Below, piece after piece: positions 25,463 through 34,264 of a stretch of DNA of 64,000 bases. The translations under genes were made by a program, and so were the position numbers. Location: positions 1,121,802 to 1,185,801 of the forward strand of contig NZ_JACHCZ010000002.1 in assembly GCF_014207255.1 (NCBI RefSeq), read 5' to 3'. Under the pieces are notes generated by a model. The model saw only the letters and a program-made list of their open reading frames with translations, was not told the DNA's origin and searched no databases. Source of the stretch: Pseudomonas sp. JAI120. GTDB lineage: Bacteria; Pseudomonadota; Gammaproteobacteria; Pseudomonadales; Pseudomonadaceae. Position 1 is the stretch's first letter. Each line of letters opens with the position of its first letter.

Positions 25463-26358
25463 CAGCGCACCTCGTAACGCTGCGCGCCGTCGAAGACCAC
25501 CTTGCTGTTGTCGATCAGCACCAATCGCAACCCTTCCACTTCGTCGCCCACAAACAGTCGGCCGCCCTCCTCCAGGACCACGTGACCGTTCGGCCCGCCG
25601 ACGATCTGCACAATCCTAAATGGCAGCGTGCTATCACGCACACGCACACGGCTGATCACCGGCACCGAGCTGTCGAATTGCTCACCAAAACGGCTGAGCA
25701 TGCGCGCTACCAGCTCCACGTCGTCCTGAGAAACATCTCCGCTGAGCGCCACCTGGCCATTGATCACTTGCAAGATGACCCGCTGACTCAACTCACGCTC
25801 GCTGAGCATCTTCAACAGCTGCTGGCGTACTTCAAAAGACGAGGCCAATTCCTGCTTCTGAACCACGGGCTGCATCAGCGAAGCCTGTGCCTCACGCTCC
25901 CCTGTGGAGACCATGCCCACTGCCACGATAATTACCGTCACCACCAACACCAGGCTGATCAGGCGCTTTTGCTGCGAGTGCGAGATTGACGATAACTTCA
26001 TCCCTTGCGCAGGCTCATTGGCCGGTAGCGGCGCTACCGTCGCAGGGGCTGTGGGTTGGGGCCAGGGCTGCTCGGCCAAGGTGACGCACAGGCGCACCCC
26101 TCCCACTGAAAACGGCACGTTCAGTTCCAGTTTGGCGATCTGCGCCAGTACCTGGCCTTCGGGGTCTCGCAACAGCCCGGCTTCGGCCTGCACCAACCAG
26201 TTGGCGTCGATAAACCGCAGGCGCGCATGCTGCTCGACGACGCCCGGGTCGTTCAGCATCAGGTCAGCGTCCGCGTGAGCGCCAATGCTCCACTGCTCCC
26301 CAAACAACGGCAACGCAGCGCCCTGACGCAGCCCGTCAAGCACCCTTAACTCAAACAT
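25459..26358 (-). CDS. hrpQ: HrpQ, outer inner-membrane ring protein (SctD)
   Basis: This 299-residue protein has an N-terminal FHA-like domain (MFELRVLDGLRQGAALPLFG, WSIGAHADADLML), one membrane segment about residues 137-153 (LISLVLVVTVIIVAVGM) and periplasmic ring domains, as in SctD. ATG 26358 is chosen because GGAGG stands eight bases before it; longer in-frame starts reach into the hrcV gene. It follows hrcV by 34 bp. Confidence 0.88.
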   Translation of the reverse strand: MFELRVLDGLRQGAALPLFGEQWSIGAHADADLMLNDPGVVEQHARLRFIDANWLVQAEAGLLRDPEGQVLAQIAKLELNVPFSVGGVRLCVTLAEQPWPQPTAPATVAPLPANEPAQGMKLSSISHSQQKRLISLVLVVTVIIVAVGMVSTGEREAQASLMQPVVQKQELASSFEVRQQLLKMLSERELSQRVILQVINGQVALSGDVSQDDVELVARMLSRFGEQFDSSVPVISRVRVRDSTLPFRIVQIVGGPNGHVVLEEGGRLFVGDEVEGLRLVLIDNSKVVFDGAQRYEVRW

Positions 26359-26392
26359 CAGCGAGACCTCCACGCTGGCCATGGCCAAATAC

Positions 26393-28486
26393 TCATGCCA
26401 CCGCACCACGCATCAGCTCGTCCTGGCCAAGGTCAATGCGCCCCAGCACTTTGACCTTGGAGGTGCTCCCCAACTCGGCGAATGAGAGCACCGGGACATG
26501 GTTGAACTCTTCCAGCAGCAAGGTACGCAAGGGACTACGCAGGTCCTGCGCCACCAACAGCACACTCTTGCTCTTGGCCCTTAAGGTAAAGGCCTGGCTG
26601 AGCAGGGTGATCAACACAGCGCTATGGTCGTCGTCCAGCGCGAAAAACACCCCGGTCTGGGTCTGGCGCAATGCCTCGCGCAGGATGTTTTCAGAGTGCG
26701 GTGAAAGCAGCCAGGCATGCAGGCCGTCGGCCTCGCTGTACTGGTGGAAAATCTGCGCCTTGAGCGCAATACGCGCGTAGTCGGCCAATGCTTCCGGCTC
26801 ACGCTCATGCTGGCCATACTCGATCAGCGATTCGACAATCAACCGTACGGCCCGCAGCGGTACACCTTCGCTGGCCAGACGTTGCAGCACTGATGAAAAC
26901 CGCGATAGCGGCATGATTCGCTGCAGTTCCTGCACCAACTCCGGCTGGTTGTGCTCCAGCCAGCTGAGGATCGACTTGCTCTCCTGGATCCCCAGGAACT
27001 GCGGTCCACTGAGCATCATGGCCTGCTTCATGCGTTCGATGATCAGAGTGGTCGCAGTAAAGCGTTCCAATTGCGGGTCATCGAGCAGTGGATCATCCGG
27101 TGCCAGCCAGACCCAGTCCTGTTCATCACGCTCAGCCAGCCCGGGTATTCCATGCTCAGGCTCGACCGTCAAGGCGTTACGCTCGACGGCCAGATAGTTG
27201 ACAACCGAAGCCTTGACCATCGGCACTTCATGCACACAGAAACGCATTTCGTCGGCGGCCAGCGAGTCATCGAGTTCGACTTCGAATGGCGGCAGGGTCA
27301 GGCCAATATTGGCAACCAGTGCATTTCGGGACTGGCGAATCCCATGAATAAGCTCCGCCACCTCAGGCGTCCCACGCAAAACCGGGGGGAACAGCAACAG
27401 GTAAGGGCGCGACGGATCGAACCCGCGCAAGTCCTCTTTTCCGTTCTCTTCGGGACGCACGGCTTCGGCGGCTGCGGCCGCAGGCTCTGCTCGTCGCTGA
27501 CGCTGGCGCATCAGGTAATACCCCAGGGTGCCGGTTATCAGCGAAATAAGGATAAATACCCCGGTCGGCATACCGGGCACTATCGCAAACGCGAGCATGC
27601 CCACCGAAGCGATTATCCAGCTCTTGGGCTCGCTGGTCATTTGCCGGGCAATTTCGGCGCCCATGTTACTGATACCTTTGCGCCCCTCCGGCGCCACGCG
27701 GGTGATGATCATGCCGGCGGTCAGGGAGATCAGCAGCGCCGGAATTTGTGCAATCAGGCCATCGCCGATCGTCAGCACCGAATACAACGCCATTGAATCA
27801 GCAGCGCTCAAGCCGTGCTGGAACATGCCCGTAGAGAAGCCGCCCAACAGGTTGACCACGACGATGATCAACCCCGCGATAGCGTCGCCCTTGACGAACT
27901 TCATGGCCCCGTCCATCGCGCCGAACAATTGGCTCTCACGGGACAATTGCTCGCGCTTGTCCCGCGCTTGTGTGCCGTCAATCAGGCCAGCACGCAAGTC
28001 ACTGTCGATGGACATCTGCTTGCCCGGCATCGCGTCCAGGCTGAACCGCGCCGCGACCTCGGCAACCCGTTCCGAGCCCTTGGTAATCACCAGGAAGTTA
28101 ACCAGGGTCAGGATCAGGAAAATCACCATCCCCACTGCCAGGTTGCCCCCCACCACGAAATTACCAAAGGCCTCGACGATGTCGCCGGCATCCTGCTCCA
28201 GCAGGATCAGACGCGTGGTTGCAATCGACAGGGCCAGTCGAAACATGGTGGTCAACAACAGGATCGACGGAAACGACGAAAACGCCAGGGGGCCCGGCAG
28301 GTAAAGCGCAAGCACGATCAACAGGCACGAAATGCAGATATTCAGGGCGATCAAAATGTCCACCAGCCAGGTGGGCAGCGGCACAATAAAGATGAATACG
28401 ATGGCCATGACCACCACCGCGCCCAACACTTCGGCGCGCTGTGCCACTTTGAGCAATACACGGTTGATGGCCGACAGAGCGGTCAC
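26393..28486 (-). CDS. hrcV: Major export gate protein HrcV (SctV)
   Basis: This 697-residue FHIPEP/SctV-family protein has about eight membrane helices in the first ~320 residues and a large cytoplasmic domain that forms a nonameric ring under the gate. The FHIPEP-family conserved segment RFSLDAMPGKQMSIDSDLRA lies about 147-166. Its start overlaps the hrpJ stop by 4 bp. Confidence 0.97.
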   Translation of the reverse strand: MTALSAINRVLLKVAQRAEVLGAVVVMAIVFIFIVPLPTWLVDILIALNICISCLLIVLALYLPGPLAFSSFPSILLLTTMFRLALSIATTRLILLEQDAGDIVEAFGNFVVGGNLAVGMVIFLILTLVNFLVITKGSERVAEVAARFSLDAMPGKQMSIDSDLRAGLIDGTQARDKREQLSRESQLFGAMDGAMKFVKGDAIAGLIIVVVNLLGGFSTGMFQHGLSAADSMALYSVLTIGDGLIAQIPALLISLTAGMIITRVAPEGRKGISNMGAEIARQMTSEPKSWIIASVGMLAFAIVPGMPTGVFILISLITGTLGYYLMRQRQRRAEPAAAAAEAVRPEENGKEDLRGFDPSRPYLLLFPPVLRGTPEVAELIHGIRQSRNALVANIGLTLPPFEVELDDSLAADEMRFCVHEVPMVKASVVNYLAVERNALTVEPEHGIPGLAERDEQDWVWLAPDDPLLDDPQLERFTATTLIIERMKQAMMLSGPQFLGIQESKSILSWLEHNQPELVQELQRIMPLSRFSSVLQRLASEGVPLRAVRLIVESLIEYGQHEREPEALADYARIALKAQIFHQYSEADGLHAWLLSPHSENILREALRQTQTGVFFALDDDHSAVLITLLSQAFTLRAKSKSVLLVAQDLRSPLRTLLLEEFNHVPVLSFAELGSTSKVKVLGRIDLGQDELMRGAVA

Positions 28487-29547
28487 GTCATGGTCCTCGG
28501 CTCAGCGGCAAATCGTGTAGGCCCGCGCAAATGCCGGTCCAGTTCATCCACCACCACCACAAGCCGAGCCAAGGTATCCCGTCGTACATGACTGTCAGAC
28601 CACAAGGCCAAGGGCAACTGCTGGAGCAACGGGTATAGCGTCTGGAGGGCTACCACTTGCCGGAGGGATGAGTTCCCTCCCAGATCATTCGCCAGTCGCA
28701 GGACCTCAGCAGCCTCAATGCCGCTGCCGGCGTAAGCCAACAGACGCTGCAACAAGCCTACCGCGTCATGTTCGATGCCCAAGCGCCCGATCAACGCATT
28801 GCACCCGGCCAACACGGAGCTCAACTGCCCGCAGTCCCGCAGGCCCAGCAGCAAAGTGCGCAACAGGGGCGTGGGCATTGACGACACCTTGGCCGCAATG
28901 TCATCCGCCAAAGCCTCACACATCACCTTGAGCCCGACGTGGAACTGCTCACCACCGTATACACCCAGCAAAGCCTGCATCATCGTCGACAGGGACTGGC
29001 GCGTGACCACACTACTGTAGTAGAGCACACGCAGTGCCTGGCGCTCCTGAGGGTCGAGCCCGGCAGACTGCAATGCCAAGGCGATGTTCAGGCCTGCCTG
29101 GATCTCCCCTTTGAAACGGGCTTCAAGCTTGGCAATGGCATCGCGCGCCAACGTAGCCTCGGACTGACGGACCTCGCTGCCTGCCTCGGTCACCATATGC
29201 TTGAGCACCACGAACGCGCGCGCCGGGTCCCCGTCCGCAAGCTTCAGCAATTTTTCGAGAGTAGGTTTGTCCTGCAATTGCTGTCTGAAGAGTGCTAAAA
29301 GGAAAGGCAGCTTCTTCTTGGCCGGATGGCCCAACTGGTCATAAAGTTGCGCAAGCTGCGCGGCTGGGGGCACGCGCACCGTCATCTTCCGCTCGCTCAG
29401 CGCTCGGCTGTTGAGCTCCACTTCCTGACCGAACAGATGTGCAAGCTCATCGATGCCCTTCGCGGGTGCGGGCACTGAGGCATGGCTGATAGCCGCCTGA
29501 TCCAGGGGGCGGATTGTTTGCACATCGTTGTTGGATTCGACTTTCAT
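28483..29547 (-). CDS. hrpJ: HrpJ, secretion gatekeeper (SctW)
   Basis: This 354-residue helical protein belongs to the SctW/YopN-MxiC gatekeeper group that orders translocator and effector export; in P. syringae HrpJ is itself secreted. The charged segment LFGQEVELNSRALSERKMTV comes before helical repeats. The start at 29547 (MKVESNND) lies 31 bp after a hrp box; an in-frame ATG at 29598 falls inside that promoter and cannot be used. It is the first gene of an eleven-gene operon ending at hrcU. Confidence 0.88.
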   Translation of the reverse strand: MKVESNNDVQTIRPLDQAAISHASVPAPAKGIDELAHLFGQEVELNSRALSERKMTVRVPPAAQLAQLYDQLGHPAKKKLPFLLALFRQQLQDKPTLEKLLKLADGDPARAFVVLKHMVTEAGSEVRQSEATLARDAIAKLEARFKGEIQAGLNIALALQSAGLDPQERQALRVLYYSSVVTRQSLSTMMQALLGVYGGEQFHVGLKVMCEALADDIAAKVSSMPTPLLRTLLLGLRDCGQLSSVLAGCNALIGRLGIEHDAVGLLQRLLAYAGSGIEAAEVLRLANDLGGNSSLRQVVALQTLYPLLQQLPLALWSDSHVRRDTLARLVVVVDELDRHLRGPTRFAAEPRTMT

Positions 29548-29577
29548 GGACACGCCAGTACAGGAAGAGTGTTTCCC

Positions 29578-29606
29578 TGTGTGGCAATGTCTCCCCATGC
29601 AGTTCC
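29578..29606 (-). promoter_or_regulatory. hrp box of the hrpJ-hrcU operon
   Basis: On the minus strand GGAACT, 16 bases, CCACACA matches the HrpL promoter consensus (GGAACC/T-N15/16-CCACNNA) and lies directly before hrpJ. No further hrp box was found inside the eleven-gene operon. Confidence 0.88.
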
Positions 29607-29700
29607 ATCGAAATCCTCTCTCAATACGAATTTGATAAAACTTGCAAAAGCCTTCAGCGTTCCGTGCAAATCATTGCAAAAAAAACCATTGATTCAGAAT

Positions 29701-29716
29701 ATTTATATATATAAAT
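29701..29716. promoter_or_regulatory. A/T palindrome upstream of the hrpL promoter
   Basis: ATTTATATATATAAAT is a perfect 16-bp palindrome, about 26 bp upstream of the -24 element, in a very A/T-rich stretch (29640-29740). It could be an IHF-bend or activator site for the HrpS-like protein, or only a melting-prone region. Confidence 0.35.
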
Positions 29717-29741
29717 CATAAAGTTACGATTTTTTTCCGAT

Positions 29742-29757
29742 TGGCACAGGGAGTGCT
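29742..29757 (+). promoter_or_regulatory. Sigma-54 promoter of hrpL
   Basis: TGGCACAGGGAGTGCT has the invariant GG and GC separated by exactly 10 bases, as required for -24/-12 promoters. It is 52 bp before the hrpL start, matching the RpoN- and HrpRS-dependent hrpL promoter of P. syringae. Confidence 0.88.
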
Positions 29758-29809
29758 AAAGGGACCTGTCGACACCCGCTCGACTGCGTCTACCCTAAGG
29801 AAAAAAAAC

Positions 29810-30361
29810 ATGAATCTCCCCATTGAAGCTTTAGCTCACCTCGTTGGCAGCTCGCCTCAATTCATGCATCACCTGACAGACGACCAGCAGAAAAAGCTCA
29901 GGCGCTTCATTCACAAACGCGTACTCAACCCGGAAGATGCGGATGATCTTCTGCAACTGACGTACCTGGAAGCCTGGCGCAACCGCGAGCGTTTCTGCGG
30001 CAACGCCTCGCTCAGCACCTGGATGTGCGGCATCGCACAGAACCTGATTCGCAACCACTTCAGGCGCATGTATGCCAAACCCGTGCATTGCGAATTTGAT
30101 GAGTCGTTGTGGCATGGACAGGAAGAAAACAACAACCTGGATTGGGAATTTGAGATCAACCGCCGCCTGGAGAACACCCTGAGCGCCATTGACCACCTGC
30201 CGGCGGAAATGCGCAGGACGATGTACGCCTCGCTGGAAACCGACGGCAGCTACCAGGACACAGCCGACGTATTGGACATCCCTATCGGCACCGTTCGCTC
30301 ACGACTGTCGCGAGCACGCGAACAGCTCAAGCGCACCACCCAGAACCCGTTTCAATCGTAA
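29810..30361 (+). CDS. hrpL: ECF sigma factor HrpL (RspL)
   Basis: HrpL directs RNA polymerase to hrp boxes. The 183-residue protein is the length of P. syringae HrpL (184) and has region 2 (NPEDADDLLQLTYLEAWRNR, then STWMCGIAQNLIRNHFRRMY) and region 4 (SYQDTADVLDIPIGTVRSRL). The start at 29810 follows AAGGAAAAAAAAC; an in-frame start about 70 bp upstream would lie within the sigma-54 promoter. It is transcribed divergently from hrpJ. Confidence 0.95.
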   Translation: MNLPIEALAHLVGSSPQFMHHLTDDQQKKLRRFIHKRVLNPEDADDLLQLTYLEAWRNRERFCGNASLSTWMCGIAQNLIRNHFRRMYAKPVHCEFDESLWHGQEENNNLDWEFEINRRLENTLSAIDHLPAEMRRTMYASLETDGSYQDTADVLDIPIGTVRSRLSRAREQLKRTTQNPFQS

Positions 30362-30412
30362 ATCCGGCTGACTGGCCAAGCGTTGGGCGACAGGGATATC
30401 TGCCCAACCGAA

Positions 30413-30556
30413 TCAGACCTTTTTCGTGCGCGCCAGAAAGATCACCAATAGTCCTGACAGCGCCGCACTGATCCCGCCACGACCGAACATCAGCCCAACT
30501 GCCAGCAGGGTCAACGAGCTGGTTTGCCCGGCAGTCGAGGAATTGCTTGACGTCAT
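30413..30556 (-). CDS. Possible small membrane protein beside hrpL
   Basis: A 47-residue frame with one or two hydrophobic segments (LTLLAVGLMFGRGGISAALS, GLLVIFLA) and a basic end (RTKKV). No clear ribosome-binding site precedes it and I do not recognise it. It converges on hrpL within 52 bp. It may be a real small membrane protein or chance. Confidence 0.3.
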   Translation of the reverse strand: MTSSNSSTAGQTSSLTLLAVGLMFGRGGISAALSGLLVIFLARTKKV

Positions 30557-30699
30557 GGGGGTCACTTCACAGCAGACGCGAATCAGCAACCACTCGTCGC
30601 CCAACGCGCGCGTTTCCGATAAACAATTGAAAGCGTAGATAAAAACTCAAAATAAATGCTTGACGCATTCCCGTTCTACGCGAATAATGCGCGCCACTT

Positions 30700-30776
30700 G
30701 GCTACATAGCTCAGTTGGTTAGAGCATAGCATTCATAATGCTGGGGTCCGGGGTTCAAGTCCCTGTGTAGCCACCA
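30700..30776 (+). tRNA. tRNA-Met (anticodon CAT, elongator type)
   Basis: Acceptor arm GGCTACA pairs with TGTAGCC, followed by discriminator A and encoded CCA at 30774-30776. The anticodon loop reads TTCATAA and the T-arm GGGTTCAAGTCCC. The 5' base pairs normally, so it is the elongator rather than the initiator tRNA. In P. aeruginosa this gene directly follows ychF; here the secretion island separates them. Confidence 0.96.
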
Positions 30777-30823
30777 AGTACCGATCCATAGATGTCTACA
30801 GCAGTCTATGAATCACCTCAAGA

Positions 30824-30850
30824 AGCCCGCCTCGTGCGGGCTTTCTTGTT
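30824..30850 (+). terminator. Terminator after tRNA-Met
   Basis: AGCCCGC-CTCGT-GCGGGCT forms a 7-bp GC stem followed by TTCTTGTT, 48 bp after the tRNA. Confidence 0.8.
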
Positions 30851-31340
30851 TCTGGCTGTTCACCTCTGTCTATCCCTATCCTTCCCCTCCGTGTATGCCC
30901 CCATGCATGCTTCAATAAAAATTGAACTGGAGGCAACGCACAGATATCAAGCGACGCCCTCTCGCTGACACGACACTTTCCAGCCTGGAGCCTGAGGCCG
31001 GGGCAAACCGCGAACTAGAGCATGCATCTAGATCAAACCTGAAATTTATCGGCAGGTACCGGTGATGGGAAATACGACCCTAAGCACGTATATTTTTCGA
31101 GCGGTGTAACACGAAGCCCAACACTTCCCGGTGCTCATTAATGAGGTGTCAAGGAAGGAAGATGAGGGGTCTTAACGCGGGCCTTAGGCTACTCTCCAAC
31201 CGCCATATCAGGCTCCATTCTAAGTGTTCCCGTGGGCAGCAAGGCGCGTGTTGATCGGCGATTCAGCCAATCCACTGTGGTCATGCCCAAAACACGATGA
31301 AAGTCACGGAGCAACTAAGCGACTGGCGCTCACATCAAGG
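30851..31340. other. Gene-free stretch between tRNA-Met and the MFS gene
   Basis: About 490 bp with no frame that has both a start signal and plausible composition. No integrase, IS end or obvious duplicate of the tRNA 3' end was found. I see nothing functional beyond the preceding terminator. Confidence 0.5.
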
Positions 31341-32507
31341 TCACACCACCGCAGTTGCAATCTTTCTGGAACGCCACGCAAACGCCAACACCATCAGCAG
31401 CCCTAGCCCCGCCACCGCCGCTCCGGCCAGGGAAATCGCCGGATAACCTAGCCCGGCATTGATCACCGCGCCGCCCAGCGCCGCACCAATCGCATTGCCG
31501 AAGTTAAACGCACCGATGTTCACCGCCGAGGCCAGATTGGGCGCCTCCTTGGCAGCTTCCATGACGCGCATCTGCAGCGGCGGCACCAGGGCGAAACTGG
31601 CAATACCCCATATCAGGATGGCAACGGCTGCCGGCAGCGGCCAACGCATCAGTACCGTAAACGCCAGCAACACGAGAATCAGCACGCTCAGCGAAACGAT
31701 CAGGGTGCGATCTATCGAGCGATCAGCGGCCTTGCCGCCCCACATGTTGCCCAGGGTCAACCCCACACCGAACAGTACCAGCATGGCGGTGATGTAGGCA
31801 GTGGACGCACGGGTCTCGCTGCTGAGGATCGGCGCGATGTAGGTGAAGACGGTAAACATTGCACCCGAGCCGACTACCGTGAGGGCCAACGCGCCCAGCA
31901 CCGGGCCACGGCCCAGTACCCGAATTTCGGCCATTACACCAACGCTTGGCGGCGCCTTCAGGTTGGGCAGGGCGAACCACAACGCGGCCATAGCCACCAC
32001 ACCGAGGCCGGTAATACCCCAGAATGCTGTGCGCCAGCCGAACAGTTCGCCAAACCAGGCGGCCAGCGGCACACCGCCGATGGTTGCCAGGGTGAGGCCC
32101 ATAAACATTGCCGCGACCGCCCCGGCACGCTTCTCAGGGGCGACCACGCTGGCGGCAACGATGGAGCCAACGCCAAAGAACGCACCGTGGTTCAGTGAGG
32201 TCACCACCCTGGCGATCATGAGGCTGTAGTAATCGGTCGCCAGGGCTGACATCAGATTACCCAGGGTGAAAATCGCCATGAGTCCGATCAGCAGATAGCG
32301 CCGGGGAATCCTGCCGGTGGTCAGGGTCATCAGTGGCGCGCCGAGCAGTACACCCATGGCGTAAGCACTGACTAACAGGCCTGCGGCGGGAATGGAAACG
32401 CCGAGATCCTCAGCGATGCCCGGCAACATGCCCATTGGGGCGAACTCGGTAACACCGATGCCAAAGGCACCTATGGCGAGTGCGACAAGTGGTGGATTGA
32501 TACGCAT
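31341..32507 (-). CDS. MFS exporter of the AraJ/YdhP (DHA1) type
   Basis: This 388-residue inner-membrane protein has twelve hydrophobic segments and the DHA1 N-terminus MRINPPLVALAIGAFGIGVT with EFAPMGMLPGIAEDL. Such carriers export sugars or small drugs by proton antiport. The ATG at 32507 is preceded by AGGAG six bases upstream; the longer frame runs into the shared promoter. A LysR gene starts 94 bp away on the other strand and probably controls it. Substrate cannot be predicted. Confidence 0.88.
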   Translation of the reverse strand: MRINPPLVALAIGAFGIGVTEFAPMGMLPGIAEDLGVSIPAAGLLVSAYAMGVLLGAPLMTLTTGRIPRRYLLIGLMAIFTLGNLMSALATDYYSLMIARVVTSLNHGAFFGVGSIVAASVVAPEKRAGAVAAMFMGLTLATIGGVPLAAWFGELFGWRTAFWGITGLGVVAMAALWFALPNLKAPPSVGVMAEIRVLGRGPVLGALALTVVGSGAMFTVFTYIAPILSSETRASTAYITAMLVLFGVGLTLGNMWGGKAADRSIDRTLIVSLSVLILVLLAFTVLMRWPLPAAVAILIWGIASFALVPPLQMRVMEAAKEAPNLASAVNIGAFNFGNAIGAALGGAVINAGLGYPAISLAGAAVAGLGLLMVLAFAWRSRKIATAVV

Positions 32508-32601
32508 GGAAGGCTCCTTATCTATGCCGCCAATGCTACGATCCAGCGTTTTAAGGCGGTAGATAGCATTTCTGGCAATCACCTATGCGTAAGGAGCACA
32601 A

Positions 32602-33495
32602 ATGGACTTCAACGGCAGATCCGGTGACATGCTCGTGTTCGCCACCGTGGCGCAGGAAGGCAGCCTATCGGCTGCCGCGCGTGCATTAGGGCTTACACCC
32701 TCGGCGGTCAGTCGGATCATCGCGCGTACCGAACAGCGCCTTGGCACCCGGCTGCTGTTGCGCACCACCCGAGCGATCAGCTTCACTGCCGAGGGCGAGG
32801 CTTTCCTGCGCGGCGCCCGGCGTATCCTGGCCGATATGGCCGAGGTGGAAGAAGCCATCGCCGACCAGGGCGTACCCAGGGGCCGATTGCGGGTCAGTGC
32901 CGCCCTTGGCCACGGGCGGCTGGCCATCGTTCCCTTGGTGGCGGCATTCAGCGCCCGCCATCCGAACATCTTGGTCGACCTTACCCTCGGCGACGAAGTG
33001 GTCGACATTCTCGGCGGCCAGGCCGATGTGGCGGTACGTTTTGGCCATCTGCCCGACAGCCCGCTGACCGCGCGCAGGATCGGCGACACCGGCCAGGTCG
33101 TGGTGGCCTCGCCCGAATACCTGCAACGCCACGGCATCCCTCGCGAACCGGAAGACCTGCTACGGCATAACTGCCTGCGCTTCAACTTCCGGCGTGCCGA
33201 ACCCAACTGGCCGTTCACCCGCGACGGAATAGAGTTTTCCCTGAAGGTCAGTGGCAACATCGAATGCAGCAGTGGTGAAGCGCTGGCACAACTCGCGCGA
33301 GTAGGTGCCGGCATTGCGCGTATCGGCGAGTTCAGCGTGAGCGAAGATCTGCAGCGCGGCGACCTGATACCGCTGCTGGAAGCCTGGAACCCTGGCGACC
33401 AAGAGCCGATTCATGCGGTGTTTGTAGGTGGATCGGCGATGCCAGCGCGGGTGCGGCTGTTCGTGGACTTCCTACTGGAAAATCACCGGATGTAA
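32602..33495 (+). CDS. LysR-family regulator
   Basis: This 297-residue regulator has an N-terminal winged helix (GSLSAAARALGLTPSAVSRI, about 20-39) and a C-terminal effector-binding domain of the type-2 periplasmic binding fold. It is divergent from the MFS exporter, the usual layout for a regulator and its target. Inducer unknown. Confidence 0.93.
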   Translation: MDFNGRSGDMLVFATVAQEGSLSAAARALGLTPSAVSRIIARTEQRLGTRLLLRTTRAISFTAEGEAFLRGARRILADMAEVEEAIADQGVPRGRLRVSAALGHGRLAIVPLVAAFSARHPNILVDLTLGDEVVDILGGQADVAVRFGHLPDSPLTARRIGDTGQVVVASPEYLQRHGIPREPEDLLRHNCLRFNFRRAEPNWPFTRDGIEFSLKVSGNIECSSGEALAQLARVGAGIARIGEFSVSEDLQRGDLIPLLEAWNPGDQEPIHAVFVGGSAMPARVRLFVDFLLENHRM

Positions 33496-33697
33496 GCGGC
33501 AGCGTCACCTGATCCTTCCGGCTACTCGCGATACTGTCCGCATCGGGTAGGTGACTTCGCCGGGCGCTTACTTGCTGAACACTTGGCTGGAATGTATGTA
33601 GATAGACCCGTCTAAACACTCCCCATGCGACTTCCCAGGGCGCCTCGCCTCCTCCCCCCATACCATCGCTGCGCACTGGTATGCCGAACATTTATAC

Positions 33698-33739
33698 CTG
33701 TCCTTTTTAACCAAACGGTTGTCCATTCGAGCCAAGCGC
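33698..33739 (+). promoter_or_regulatory. Tandem 21-bp operator pair, site 1
   Basis: Two copies in direct repeat, starting CTGTCC at 33698 and TTGTCC at 33719, each followed by N5-RRCMAARCG (ACCAAACG and GCCAAGCG). The pair stands 34 bp before a -10-like TAGATAAT at 33753. Spacing of 21 bp (two helix turns) is typical of AraC/XylS-family operators. The first gene behind it is the 55-residue frame at 33808. The 33496-33697 stretch before it shows no gene. Confidence 0.7.
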
Positions 33740-33807
33740 GCTTCATCTCCCCTAGATAATTTTCACTCCATGCCGTGTCCCTACAAACACAAATGACGAG
33801 GTGTCTC

Positions 33808-33975
33808 ATGCATCTACGAGAACAGCAGCGACTATCCGATTCATCCTGGTTTTTACAGAGATGGGACATGGCCCCCGAAGAGTTTGCCACTTATCTATTG
33901 CAACTCGGGACCTTGGTGCTGCAACGCCGATGGAATGGTACCAATCGTAAAACACCAACCTCCACGGGGATCTAG
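33808..33975 (+). CDS. Unrecognised 55-residue protein behind operator site 1
   Basis: ATG 33808 has GAGGT five bases before it and lies 69 bp after operator site 1 with a good -10 between. The product has Trp-rich helices (SDSSWFLQRWDMAPEEFATY, then LLQLGTLVLQRRWNGT) and no signal or membrane segment. I do not recognise it. Placement under the shared operator suggests it belongs to the nitrile/nitro regulon, perhaps as a small regulator or a truncated gene. Confidence 0.45.
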   Translation: MHLREQQRLSDSSWFLQRWDMAPEEFATYLLQLGTLVLQRRWNGTNRKTPTSTGI

Positions 33976-34104
33976 AACAGCGACCGTCCGTTTGAGACAG
34001 AAATAAAGGAGCTCCCAGCCACGGGCAATATCTACTCCCATGGCCGCAAGACCAGTTCCGATGTCGGCATTCTGCGTCTGCTGTAAGCACGGCTTTCTAA
34101 GCCG

Positions 34105-34146
34105 TTGTCCCTCTAGACCAAACGATTGTCCTTGCCAGCAAAGCGT
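34105..34146 (+). promoter_or_regulatory. Tandem 21-bp operator pair, site 2 (globin promoter)
   Basis: TTGTCC at 34105 and again at 34126, each followed after five bases by GACCAAACG or AGCAAAGCG. A -10-like TCTAAT is at 34162, 36 bp from the second copy. The truncated-haemoglobin gene starts at 34265. Confidence 0.75.
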
Positions 34147-34264
34147 GCACTCGACAGCAGATCTAATTTGGATCCGTCGCAAGCTCTCGCGCCCCTTATC
34201 AACCGCGTGGAACGCGACATTCAGCGAATAAGATCGTCCCCAGCCGAAACGGAGAAACCGCATC

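Noticed and set aside
31741..31980. Short frames within the MFS gene on the same strand
   Set aside because: Different frame of a clear 12-helix transporter.
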